Both the position numbers and the translations under genes were made by a program. The notes under the pieces were generated by a model that was not told the DNA's origin, did no database searches, and was given only the letters and a program-made list of their open reading frames with translations. Below are positions 1-6,104 of a stretch of DNA of 12,061 nucleotides, one piece after another; the stretch's first letter is position 1; every line of letters starts with the position of its first letter. This DNA comes from Acidimicrobiaceae bacterium (GTDB lineage Bacteria; Actinomycetota; Acidimicrobiia; Acidimicrobiales; Palsa-688): contig PMLI01000170.1 of NCBI GenBank assembly GCA_003158835.1, positions 299-12,359 of the forward strand, in the 5' to 3' direction.

Positions 1-248
1 TCCCAGCGGGGGCTGCGCAACCGGGGCCACAACCAGGCCAGGCTGGCCAGAGTGCACAGCCCGAAGCCCGCATAACACATCGTGGCCACGGCCGGGTGCA
101 CGTAGAGCATGCGCACGAACTGGCCCTGGACGACGTCAGGCGGGCTCAACCACAGCCCCCACCAGGTGTTGAGGGCGAGCGCGGCGAGTGCGGAACAACC
201 AAGCGCACGGGTGAGCCGGGACGAAGACGAAGCTTGTGGGTACCTCAC
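1..248 (-). CDS. ccmC: CcmC, haem-handling membrane protein of cytochrome c maturation (5' part only)
   Basis: Only the first 82 codons are in the window; the gene continues past the left edge. The GTG start overlaps the ccmB stop in a GTGA arrangement, which implies translational coupling. The visible protein has an N-terminal membrane segment (about residues 11-34), then a periplasmic stretch QGQFVRMLYVHPAV leading into a second hydrophobic segment. That stretch matches the CcmC family pattern of R-(I/M)-(I/L)-Y-(V/L)-H-(V)P, whose His is a haem ligand in E. coli CcmC. In the family, CcmC works with CcmAB to load haem on the chaperone CcmE at the outer face of the cytoplasmic membrane. Placement directly after ccmA and ccmB supports this over the related CcsA/CcmF proteins. 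I am confident of the family; the rest of the protein cannot be checked. Confidence 0.85.
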   Translation of the reverse strand, partial: MRYPQASSSSRLTRALGCSALAALALNTWWGLWLSPPDVVQGQFVRMLYVHPAVATMCYAGFGLCTLASLAWLWPRLRSPRW

Positions 249-913
249 GTTTCCTCCATCAAAGCCCCAAAGCTGAGGACTCCGCCAGCCAGGTAGATGG
301 CGGCGAAGCAACCGAGAAGCGCGGACCACCGCCAACCGTCGGCCGTGGAAAGACCCAGCGCCGCCCTCCACGCTTCCGTCGCCGCCAGGACGACGGGGGC
401 CAGGACAGGGGCGAGCAGCAACGGTAGCAGCGTTTCCCGGGCCCGCAGGCCCATGGAAAGGGCCCCGTAAGCGACGCCGGCCCCGGCGACGCCGGCCGTG
501 GACAGGAGCGCGCTCGTCACAAGCAGGCCGGCACCGGCCAGCTGGGTGTGGAAGAGCACCACGACACCCCCCGTGAGCAGCACCTCTACACCCATGAGCT
601 GAAGGCCTACCGCGGCCGCCTTGCCCAGGAAGATGCCGGCCGGTTCGAGACCGGACAGCCGCAGGCCGTCGACCGCACCGTCGGATGCCTCGATGGCAAA
701 GCTGCGCTGCACGGCCAGCAAGCCCGAGAACAGAACGGCCAGCCAGAACAAGCCAGGGGCAGCCTGGACCAGGAGGGGCCGGTCCTGGTCGAAGGCGAAG
801 CCGAACAAGAGAAGTACCACGAGCGCGTAAGGCACCACCTGGTTCAGTGCCACCTTGGAGCGACCTTCGACCCGGAGGTCCTTACCGGCCACCAGTAGCG
901 CGTCACGCCACAC
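245..913 (-). CDS. ccmB: CcmB, haem exporter permease subunit
   Basis: A 222-residue integral membrane protein with about six hydrophobic segments (roughly residues 27-43, 54-70, 97-118, 122-150, 160-177 and 196-215), matching the usual CcmB length of about 220. It is the membrane partner of the ATPase CcmA in the CcmABC complex that handles haem for c-type cytochrome assembly. The N-terminal WRDALLVAGKDLRVEGRSK segment, a short cytoplasmic helix before the first membrane span, is typical of the family. I chose the GTG at 913 because GGAGGA lies 8 bp upstream and the protein then has family length. A longer frame reaches 982, but its extra residues are low-complexity and overlap ccmA by 80 bp. 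With this start the overlap with ccmA is 11 bp, and the stop overlaps the ccmC start. Confidence 0.92.
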   Translation of the reverse strand: MWRDALLVAGKDLRVEGRSKVALNQVVPYALVVLLLFGFAFDQDRPLLVQAAPGLFWLAVLFSGLLAVQRSFAIEASDGAVDGLRLSGLEPAGIFLGKAAAVGLQLMGVEVLLTGGVVVLFHTQLAGAGLLVTSALLSTAGVAGAGVAYGALSMGLRARETLLPLLLAPVLAPVVLAATEAWRAALGLSTADGWRWSALLGCFAAIYLAGGVLSFGALMEET

Positions 914-1655
914 TGGTGATCTCCTCCCGCCCGGTACGAGGTCGGGCCGCTCCGCCCCGGCCCCCGTCCCCGGCACTGGCACCGTCAGCGACGTCCGGCG
1001 GCACGCCGTCGAGGACGGTCCCCCCGGACATGGTCACCACCCGGTCGGCCAGGGCTTCGGTGACACCCACCTCGTGGGACGCAAGCACCACGGTGGCGCC
1101 GGCAGCTGCCGCTTCTCTCAAAAGCCCGTCCAGCAACTCCCGATGCTGGACGTCCAGACCGGCGTGTGGTTCGTCCAGCAACCACAGGCGCGGCTGGCGT
1201 ACGACCAGACAGGCGATGGCCACCCGCCGGCGCTGTCCGGCGGAGAGCTTGGCGACCGGCTGGTGACGAAGCCGGTCACTGATCCCTAGGCGGTCGAGGG
1301 CCATGGGTACGGCTGTCTTCGGCAGCCGGGCGGCCCGCACGCAGAAGCGGACGTTCTCCTCGGCCGAGAGGTCGTCGTAGAGGCCATTGCGATGGCCCAG
1401 AAGGCCGACCTGACGGCGCAGGTCCCGCGCCTGTGCCGTCGGCTCCAGGCCGAGTACCGTCGCCTCACCCGCCGCCAGGGGGAGCAGCCCGGCCATCACG
1501 CGCAGCAGGCTCGTCTTGCCGGCGCCGTTCGCACCTTTCACGACCAGCACCTGGCCCGTGCTGACATCCAGGTCGACGCCGGCCAGGAGCGGGTAGAGCC
1601 CGGCCAGGGCGACAGCGGAACGAAGACGAGCCGCGAGTGCAGGGGTCTCGACCAT
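903..1655 (-). CDS. ccmA: CcmA, ABC-transporter ATPase of the haem exporter complex
   Basis: A 250-residue ABC ATPase. From the ATG start, Walker A GANGAGKT is at about residues 41-48, the ABC signature LSAGQRRRV starts at about 137, Walker B LWLLDEP ends with the catalytic Glu near 162, and the switch His (ASHE) is near 194. The signature form LSAGQ(R/Q)RR and the early GLYDDLSAEENV segment are typical of CcmA. CcmA drives release of haem-bound CcmE from the CcmBC membrane complex. The ATG at 1655 gives a standard N-terminus; a TTG four codons upstream (1667) is possible. No strong ribosome-binding site precedes either start, but ccdA ends 34 bp upstream on the same strand, so the gene is probably read from the same transcript. 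The C-terminal 40 residues or so are Gly/Ala/Arg-rich and overlap the ccmB start region. Confidence 0.93.
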   Translation of the reverse strand: MVETPALAARLRSAVALAGLYPLLAGVDLDVSTGQVLVVKGANGAGKTSLLRVMAGLLPLAAGEATVLGLEPTAQARDLRRQVGLLGHRNGLYDDLSAEENVRFCVRAARLPKTAVPMALDRLGISDRLRHQPVAKLSAGQRRRVAIACLVVRQPRLWLLDEPHAGLDVQHRELLDGLLREAAAAGATVVLASHEVGVTEALADRVVTMSGGTVLDGVPPDVADGASAGDGGRGGAARPRTGREEITSVA

Positions 1656-1689
1656 GGCCGCCGTCAAATTCTAGCGACGCGAGCGGTGG

Positions 1690-2508
1690 TCATCCCGTGG
1701 CCAGCGACCCGAGGCCAAAATCGTGGAGGAGACTGGAAGACCACGATGAGACCACACCGACCTCACCGGTGATGAGCAGGACCCCCAGGGTGGCCAGGAC
1801 AAGGCCCGATGTCACGCTCACCACCTGGGAATGCCGCCGGGCGAAGGCCAGGGCGCCCGAGAGCCGCCCGAAGGCCAGGCCGGTCAAGACGAACGGCACC
1901 CCCAGGCCGAGCGAGTAGGCGACCAGCATCTCCTCACCGCGGGCCAGAGTCCCGCCGCTCGATGCCAGTCCCAGGACCGCGGCCAGGACCGGCGTAATGC
2001 AGGGTGTCCAGCCGAAGGCGAAGGTCATCCCCATGACCGGAGCGGCCCAGGGGCCGAGCTCGGACGGCCTAACGGCGAAGCGGTGTTCCCGCTGCAGCCT
2101 GGGCACTCTGAGAAGGCCAGCCACGACCAGGCCCATGGCGACGATCAGCCCTCCGGCCACGTCTTCGAGGACAGGCCGGTGGGCGCGTAGAGGATCGGAC
2201 AGGGCATTGGCCGTCGCTTCCAGCAGGGCAAAGACGACACTGAAGCCGGCCACGAAAAGGAGCGTCGACCACAGGACCCTGGCCCGCTGCCGGTTGTCCC
2301 CCGACACCCCGCCCGCGGCGACACCCGACATCATCGAAAGGTACGAAGGCACCAGCGGCAGCACGCACGGGGACAGGAACGAGACGATCCCGGCCCCGAA
2401 CGCGACGATGAAGCCCAGGGGCGAGCGCTCCACCAGGGATCCTGTCCCCGCACCCAGGAGCGCGACGAGGTGCACCGACACGGCCTCGCTGGTGCTACCC
2501 ACTACCAT
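1690..2508 (-). CDS. ccdA: CcdA-type thiol-disulfide electron carrier of cytochrome c biogenesis
   Basis: A 272-residue polytopic membrane protein of the CcdA/DsbD transmembrane family. Two diagnostic motifs hold the redox-active pair: SFLSPCVLPLVPSY with Cys48 and FGWTPCITPV with Cys170. About six membrane segments are visible (near 32-57, 78-98, 115-133, 153-180, 195-213 and 228-250). The family passes reducing equivalents from cytoplasmic thioredoxin across the membrane to periplasmic thiol oxidoreductases that keep the CxxCH haem-binding cysteines of apocytochrome c reduced. Its position immediately upstream of ccmABC fits that role. The first 30 residues are longer than in many CcdA proteins. 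ATG at 2508 has a GGGCGGG directly adjacent; a GTG two codons later (2502) would give that G-rich stretch better spacing. No attached thioredoxin domain is present. Confidence 0.92.
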   Translation of the reverse strand: MVVGSTSEAVSVHLVALLGAGTGSLVERSPLGFIVAFGAGIVSFLSPCVLPLVPSYLSMMSGVAAGGVSGDNRQRARVLWSTLLFVAGFSVVFALLEATANALSDPLRAHRPVLEDVAGGLIVAMGLVVAGLLRVPRLQREHRFAVRPSELGPWAAPVMGMTFAFGWTPCITPVLAAVLGLASSGGTLARGEEMLVAYSLGLGVPFVLTGLAFGRLSGALAFARRHSQVVSVTSGLVLATLGVLLITGEVGVVSSWSSSLLHDFGLGSLATG

Positions 2509-2589
2509 CCCGCCCAGTTTGTCTTAAGTGTGCCCCTAAGGCGGGCGGCGTCGTGAGGGCCCGTATGGAGGTCGCCGTGGTCGAGCAGG

Positions 2590-3150
2590 TTATACGGACC
2601 GGTTGAGAGCGGCCAGGACAGCGCGGGCGGCGGCGTCCGCCGGGGCCCGGCCGGTGGCGACGCCGCGGCGCATCTCTCCGGTGGTCGTGTCCCGTAGCAC
2701 AGCCATCAAGCCCGCACCCCAGTCGGCCGGCAAGGCGTGAATGCTCACCACGTCGAAGGGCGCATGGGCGCCGAGGCCCCTCAACGCTTCGACGACGGCG
2801 CGACCGACGGCCGCCGTATCGCCGGCCACAGCCCTGGTCGAATAGCGCTGGAAACCTCGGGACAACTGGACTTCGATGGCAGCCCCACCGTCGCTGGGCA
2901 GGATCAGGACGAGCTTCACCCTCTCCCGCCGGGCCGGTGCCGCTTGCTCTCTAGGCGGTACCAGGATCCGTATTTCAGCCGCCTCTTCCAGGTGGGTGAC
3001 GGCGCAGCGCGTCGCCTCCTCGCGGACACGGGCGTGCTCGGTACCGGGACCGACCACTATCTCGATGACGCTGAGGCCGCCCTGGTCCGCGAACGAGACG
3101 AACCAGACACCGGGGAGTTGGCGCAGTTCCAGTTCGAGGGCGTCATTCAC
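2590..3150 (-). CDS. Unrecognised 186-aa protein; C-terminal half resembles the LeuA allosteric domain
   Basis: I do not recognise a named family for the whole protein. The GTG start at 3150 is preceded by GATGAGGTG at good spacing and lies 10 bp after the stop of the upstream GGDEF gene, so the two are probably co-translated. A frame open to 3186 would overlap that gene. Residues 1-65 read as a small alpha/beta module (LRQLPGVWFVSFAD, then IEIVVGPG, then a helix, then AEIRILV). Residues 77-186 show two strand-rich halves each ending in an Ala-rich helix: AAVGRAVVEALRGLG and PADAAARAVLAALNR. The second follows SIHALPADWGAG and RRGVATG. This layout resembles the regulatory domain of 2-isopropylmalate synthase (Y-x-V-x-A, G-x-G-V/A, D-x-x-x-A-S-A-x-A-x-x-x-A-L-N-R), by eye only. 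No signal peptide or membrane segment is seen, so it is likely cytoplasmic. A binding or sensing role is speculation. Confidence 0.8.
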   Translation of the reverse strand: MNDALELELRQLPGVWFVSFADQGGLSVIEIVVGPGTEHARVREEATRCAVTHLEEAAEIRILVPPREQAAPARRERVKLVLILPSDGGAAIEVQLSRGFQRYSTRAVAGDTAAVGRAVVEALRGLGAHAPFDVVSIHALPADWGAGLMAVLRDTTTGEMRRGVATGRAPADAAARAVLAALNRSV

Positions 3151-3160
3151 CGGCGGCACC

Positions 3161-4165
3161 TCATCCGATGGTGGCCTTGGCCGCATAGAGGCGCTCGTCG
3201 GCCAGACCCGTCAGGGCGTCGGGGTCGTCGGTGTCCGATGGAAAACAGGCGACTCCCACCGAAAAGCCCACAGTGGTCTCCGGGACGGCGCGCTCGAGTG
3301 CCCGCTTCAGGCGGCCGAGCAGTGGCGACAGGGAGGCCACGTTCTCGACTCCCACGACGAGCAGAGCGAATTCGTCGCCCCCCAGGCGGGCGGCGACGTC
3401 GCCGCCGCGCAGCGCTGCCCGTAACTCGACCCCCACCGCCCGTAGGGCAGCGTCCCCGGCGGCATGGCCGTAGCGATCGTTGACCACCTTGAAATCGTCC
3501 AGGTCCAGCACCACCAGGGCAAAGGGCCACCCATAGCGCCGGGCCCGGCTGACAGCCTGGTCGAGCAGCAGCTCGTAGCTGCGGCGGTTGAGCAGGCCCG
3601 TCAGGGCGTCGTGACTGGCATCGTGGGTAAGCAAGTCCAGCCGAAGGGCCAGCTCGACCAGGCTCGTCAAGCAGGCTGCGGCCAGCGGCCCGACGACCGG
3701 TGGTTCGGCGTACAGGCCGGGACGGCCGCCAAAAGCGGCCGCCAAGTAGGAGGGCAGAGGCTCCCGGCTGAACTCGAGCGGAGCCCGGCCCAGCCGGAAA
3801 ATCTGGTGCCGATCGGGGCGGTCGACCACAACCACCAGGTCGCGCAGGCCGTAGCGGGCAGCCACCAGATCGAGCGACTGGTAGATGAACTCGAGGCCCG
3901 TGGCCGAACGGGCCAGGAGGCTGGGCAGCTCGCCAAGCGCCCCGTCGATATCCTGGCGAAAACCGGTGTGGCTCCCGATGGCCGCATCGCTCAGCCGGGG
4001 CGGGCCACCGACCCCCACAACTGTCGCAGCGGCCGGCTCCTGCGGCAAAGCGGCACCCGTCAGCTCCTCGGGCGGGGGCGGCTCCGAAGCGGCGTTCCCG
4101 GGCGACGTCGAGCCCGCGGCCGGTCCTGGCTGGCCCTCGGCGGCTGGACTATGGAACTGGTTCAA
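3161..4165 (-). CDS. Diguanylate cyclase (GGDEF domain protein) with intact inhibitory site
   Basis: A 334-residue protein from the TTG at 4165. The C-terminal half is a complete GGDEF domain: HDALTGLLNRR (185-195), the metal-binding VVLDLDDFKVVNDRYGH, and GGDEF at 262-266. An RGGD sits exactly five residues before GGDEF, matching the RxxD product-inhibition site, so the enzyme should make cyclic di-GMP from two GTP and be feedback-inhibited. Residues about 70-175 form an alpha/beta region (GLEFIYQSLDLVAARYG, DLVVVVDRPD, QIFRLGR) that may be a degenerate GAF-like sensor; residues 5-50 are Pro/Ala-rich linker. No membrane span is seen. The start is uncertain: AGAGG precedes the TTG by 9 bp, but the frame stays open to a GTG at 4279, with a less protein-like extension. 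The downstream gene follows 10 bp later. Confidence 0.88.
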   Translation of the reverse strand: MNQFHSPAAEGQPGPAAGSTSPGNAASEPPPPEELTGAALPQEPAAATVVGVGGPPRLSDAAIGSHTGFRQDIDGALGELPSLLARSATGLEFIYQSLDLVAARYGLRDLVVVVDRPDRHQIFRLGRAPLEFSREPLPSYLAAAFGGRPGLYAEPPVVGPLAAACLTSLVELALRLDLLTHDASHDALTGLLNRRSYELLLDQAVSRARRYGWPFALVVLDLDDFKVVNDRYGHAAGDAALRAVGVELRAALRGGDVAARLGGDEFALLVVGVENVASLSPLLGRLKRALERAVPETTVGFSVGVACFPSDTDDPDALTGLADERLYAAKATIG

Positions 4166-4596
4166 AGAATTGCACCTCTTCGCCCAGAGGCCGACGTTGT
4201 GTGCTCGTAAACAGAGCCCGTGGCGAACTGGCCAATGACGGGCAATTACGCCCTTGACATGGCACGATACCCACGCCACGGCGGGGCGGCCATAGGAACG
4301 CTCGGAATGCTACGGGCAGTGGTCGGCGGGTACCGTTTTGGTGGCGCTATCGGAGTATCGGCGGAAGCGGCCGGCGTGGGCAGTGGCGCGTCCCCGTTCG
4401 TCGCTGTGCATTTACCCTTGCAGAGGAAGGCTAAGCCGCTTTCCTGAGGCCCGGGCCGGGCCGTACCCCAGATGGCGTCGTGCCCGAATTTCTGCTTCCC
4501 CTGGAGGAGCCTTTAGCACGCACAGTGGTGGACAACGCGCGTCGAAGGGGTCCCGGGCCTCTACGGGCAAATTCCGGGAGCGCAGAGAACGGGACG
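4166..4596. other. 431-bp stretch with no convincing gene; 5' region of the GGDEF gene
   Basis: This lies between the GGDEF start and the peroxiredoxin stop; both genes are on the minus strand. Short open frames exist on both strands, but none shows codon bias or recognisable protein. Structures seen: an imperfect stem-loop at 4424-4445 (AGGAA with TTCCT, and GGC-TAA-GCC inside, with a 3-nt bulge), a perfect 10-bp palindrome GGCCCGGGCC at 4448-4457, and an inverted repeat GGGC-AATTAC-GCCC near 4240-4253. The palindrome region could end the peroxiredoxin transcript, though no T-run follows on the minus strand. I compared it by eye with the c-di-GMP, cobalamin and ydaO riboswitches, SRP RNA, tmRNA and RNase P RNA, and found no convincing match. 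It presumably carries the GGDEF promoter, which I could not place. Confidence 0.5.
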
Positions 4597-5082
4597 TCAG
4601 CTAAGGGCGGACAGCACCGCGGCGGCAGAGCTCACGTCCAGGCCCGTGCGCTCCTCGAGCGCCAGGTAAGTGACGACGCCGTCCTCGATTATGGCGGCGT
4701 AGCGCCTGCTACGGATGCCCAGCCCGCCTCCCGAAAGGTCGACCTCGACGCCCATGGCACGAGTTAGGTCGCCGTTGCCGTCCGCCAGGAGGGACACCCT
4801 GTCCCCGGTCCCCTGGGAGCGTCCCCAAGCCGCCATTACGAACGGGTCGTTGACCGATACGCAGAAAATGCGGTCCACGCCACGCGCCAATATGTCGTCG
4901 GCGTGCATCACAAAACCGGGCAGGTGCACGTCGGAACAGGTCGGGCTGAAGGCGGCGGGCACGCCAAAAAGCACGACACGGCCCTTGCCCAACACGTCGG
5001 CCGCGCTCACCTGCTCGGAGGCATGCGCGCCGATCAGCTTGAGCTGGACGTCTGGGATGCGGTCCCCTACTGCGATAGTCAT
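4597..5082 (-). CDS. Peroxiredoxin, Prx5-like redoxin
   Basis: A 161-residue cytoplasmic thiol peroxidase that reduces hydrogen peroxide or alkyl hydroperoxides. The active-site motif PAAFSPTCSDVHLPGF places the peroxidatic Cys at residue 49 (family form PGAFTPTCS-x-x-HLPGF), and FCVSVNDPFVMAAWG is the characteristic second Prx5 block. The only other cysteine is Cys74 in that block; the resolving Cys found late in mammalian PRDX5 is absent, so it probably works as a one-Cys enzyme recycled by glutaredoxin or a small thiol. A conserved Arg (in GIRSRRYAAI) lies in the expected region. The ATG at 5082 has AAGGAG seven bases upstream and gives the usual Prx5 length; a frame open to 5139 is rejected. 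It is transcribed away from the cupin gene, and a good -10 box sits at 5119-5124. Confidence 0.93.
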   Translation of the reverse strand: MTIAVGDRIPDVQLKLIGAHASEQVSAADVLGKGRVVLFGVPAAFSPTCSDVHLPGFVMHADDILARGVDRIFCVSVNDPFVMAAWGRSQGTGDRVSLLADGNGDLTRAMGVEVDLSGGGLGIRSRRYAAIIEDGVVTYLALEERTGLDVSSAAAVLSALS

Positions 5083-5118
5083 CTCAGGCTCCTTCACCAT
5101 GGGCCTTGCCGGGCAGAA

Positions 5119-5124
5119 GTATAG
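5119..5124 (-). promoter_or_regulatory. Candidate -10 box for the peroxiredoxin gene
   Basis: On the minus strand the hexamer is TATACT, one mismatch from TATAAT and fitting the actinobacterial TAnnnT pattern. Transcription would begin about 30 bases before the ATG at 5082, leaving a short leader that contains the AAGGAG ribosome-binding site. The -35 region is not convincing (TGCCCG with an 18-bp spacer at best). Confidence 0.5.
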
Positions 5125-5190
5125 GCGGGCAGGGCGCAAATCCGGGCAGACTACTAGGCAAATGCGAACCTACCGCCCGGGCCGGCCCCG

Positions 5191-5508
5191 GTGACCGCGG
5201 TCCGGCACGGGAGGCTCCGGCCTGCGGGGTCGTCGCCGGCGCAGGGCGAGGTGCTGTTCCGGCTCGTGGAAGCGGACGGGCTGGAGATCCGGCAAGTGCT
5301 CAGCGGCGAGATGGAGGGGCCGGCCGACTACGTCCAAGACGAGGACGAATGGGCGCTCGTCGTCAGCGGGTCGGCCCGCCTGGCGGTGGGCGATGACACC
5401 CTCGAGCTCGGGCCGGGGGACTGGGTTTGGCTGCCGGCGGGCGAGCCCCACCGCCTGGTGAGCACCCAGCGGGGGACGACCTGGGTGACGGTCCACCGCT
5501 GGCAGTAG
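5191..5508 (+). CDS. Small single-domain cupin protein
   Basis: A 105-residue protein that is essentially one cupin beta-barrel. The block DEDEWALVVSGSARLAV corresponds to cupin motif 1, and LGPGDWVWLPAGEPHRL to motif 2. Motif 2 keeps its His, but the His-x-His of motif 1 is replaced by acidic residues (QDEDE), as in a known subgroup of small bacterial cupins with a DQDEHEW-like block. Metal binding, if any, would use a different ligand set, and the substrate cannot be inferred. The GTG at 5191 has no clear ribosome-binding site, so the start is uncertain; GTG codons further in would cut into the barrel. It diverges from the peroxiredoxin gene (108 bp between starts), and its stop is 8 bp from the stop of the converging acetyltransferase gene. 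Confidence 0.85.
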   Translation: MTAVRHGRLRPAGSSPAQGEVLFRLVEADGLEIRQVLSGEMEGPADYVQDEDEWALVVSGSARLAVGDDTLELGPGDWVWLPAGEPHRLVSTQRGTTWVTVHRWQ

Positions 5509-5516
5509 CGACACGT

Positions 5517-6002
5517 TCAGAGCGCGAGCCGGTACAGCTTCTCGCAACGAGGTGCCCCGTCACCGATTTCTGTGCGGTCCCCCCAGGGCCGGAACCCGGC
5601 CGCTTCGTAGAAGCGCTGCGCCGCCACCATGTCCCACCCCGTGTCGAGGCGCACGGCCCGTACCCGTTCGAGACGGGCCCATTCCAGCGCCGACGCCAGC
5701 ATCTCCCGGCCCAAGCCCAGGCCCCGGTAAGCCGGCAACAGGTACATCCGCTTCAGCTCGACCTCTCCCGCCGCGTCGGCACCGGCCGCGCCCAACCGCC
5801 GCATGGCCACGCAACCGACCACGCGCTCGCCATCAAGGGCCACCCAGATCGCGTCATAAAACTCTTCGGGCCGAGCCAGGTCGGCATCCAGTACCGCGTC
5901 GACGGAAAAGCCGAGTTCGTGCAGCCCGCCCGAGACCACGGCAGAGAAACCTTCACGGTGAGCGGGGACGTACCGCTCTATACGCACCCGGCTCGCGCTC
6001 AC
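5517..6002 (-). CDS. GNAT-family N-acetyltransferase
   Basis: A 161-residue acyltransferase of the GCN5-related fold, expected to move an acetyl group from acetyl-CoA to an amine on an unknown small molecule or protein. The acetyl-CoA site is clear: GEVELKRMYLLPAYRGLGLG, with the R-G-L-G-L-G pyrophosphate loop at about residues 93-98, then LEWARLERVRAVRLDTG. The C-terminal AAQRFYEAAGFRPW block is the standard GNAT motif B, with the conserved Tyr. The frame stays open upstream to 6713, but that part is the shadow of the nfeD gene. Two GTG starts are plausible, 6002 and 5987. I prefer 6002, because TTGCCA-17 bp-GAGACT upstream would begin transcription at that codon, suggesting a leaderless mRNA. 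Its start faces away from the nfeD start 102 bp away. Confidence 0.9.
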   Translation of the reverse strand: MSASRVRIERYVPAHREGFSAVVSGGLHELGFSVDAVLDADLARPEEFYDAIWVALDGERVVGCVAMRRLGAAGADAAGEVELKRMYLLPAYRGLGLGREMLASALEWARLERVRAVRLDTGWDMVAAQRFYEAAGFRPWGDRTEIGDGAPRCEKLYRLAL

Positions 6003-6009
6003 GCCGTCC

Positions 6010-6038
6010 AGTCTCGTAGGCCGGTGGCGCGGTGGCAA
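6010..6038 (-). promoter_or_regulatory. Candidate promoter of the acetyltransferase gene
   Basis: On the minus strand TTGCCA (6033-6038, five of six matches to TTGACA) is followed by a 17-bp spacer and GAGACT (6010-6015), a weak relative of TAGACT. Seven bases lie between the -10 box and the GTG at 6002, so transcription could start at the start codon itself. This is read by eye and needs transcript mapping. Confidence 0.4.
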
Positions 6039-6068
6039 GCTGCCCGACGCCCGACGCGCACTTGGGGG

Positions 6069-6074
6069 TACGCT
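6069..6074 (+). promoter_or_regulatory. Candidate -10 box for the nfeD-slipin operon
   Basis: The hexamer TACGCT fits the TAnnnT pattern of actinobacterial -10 boxes. A start point near 6081 would leave a leader of about 24 bases that contains the AGAGGAG ribosome-binding site. No good -35 element is seen at normal spacing, so this is tentative. Confidence 0.35.
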
Positions 6075-6104
6075 GAGCATTGCTACCAAGAGGAGCCTGT
6101 AACC

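Noticed and set aside
2737..3483. Plus-strand 248-codon frame opposite the LeuA-like and GGDEF genes.
   Set aside because: It is antisense to a clear GGDEF domain and has no domain of its own.
4254..4259. Perfect TTGACA on the plus strand.
   Set aside because: No -10 box lies at 16-18 bp, and no plus-strand gene follows before the minus-strand peroxiredoxin.
4320..4450. Possible riboswitch (minus-strand CGCCACTG resembling part of the cobalamin core).
   Set aside because: The rest of the cobalamin consensus is missing, and no c-di-GMP or ydaO pattern fits either.
5427..6104. Plus-strand extension of the nfeD frame back into the cupin and acetyltransferase region.
   Set aside because: It overlaps two recognised genes and is Pro/Arg/His-rich; the ATG at 6105 has a good ribosome-binding site.
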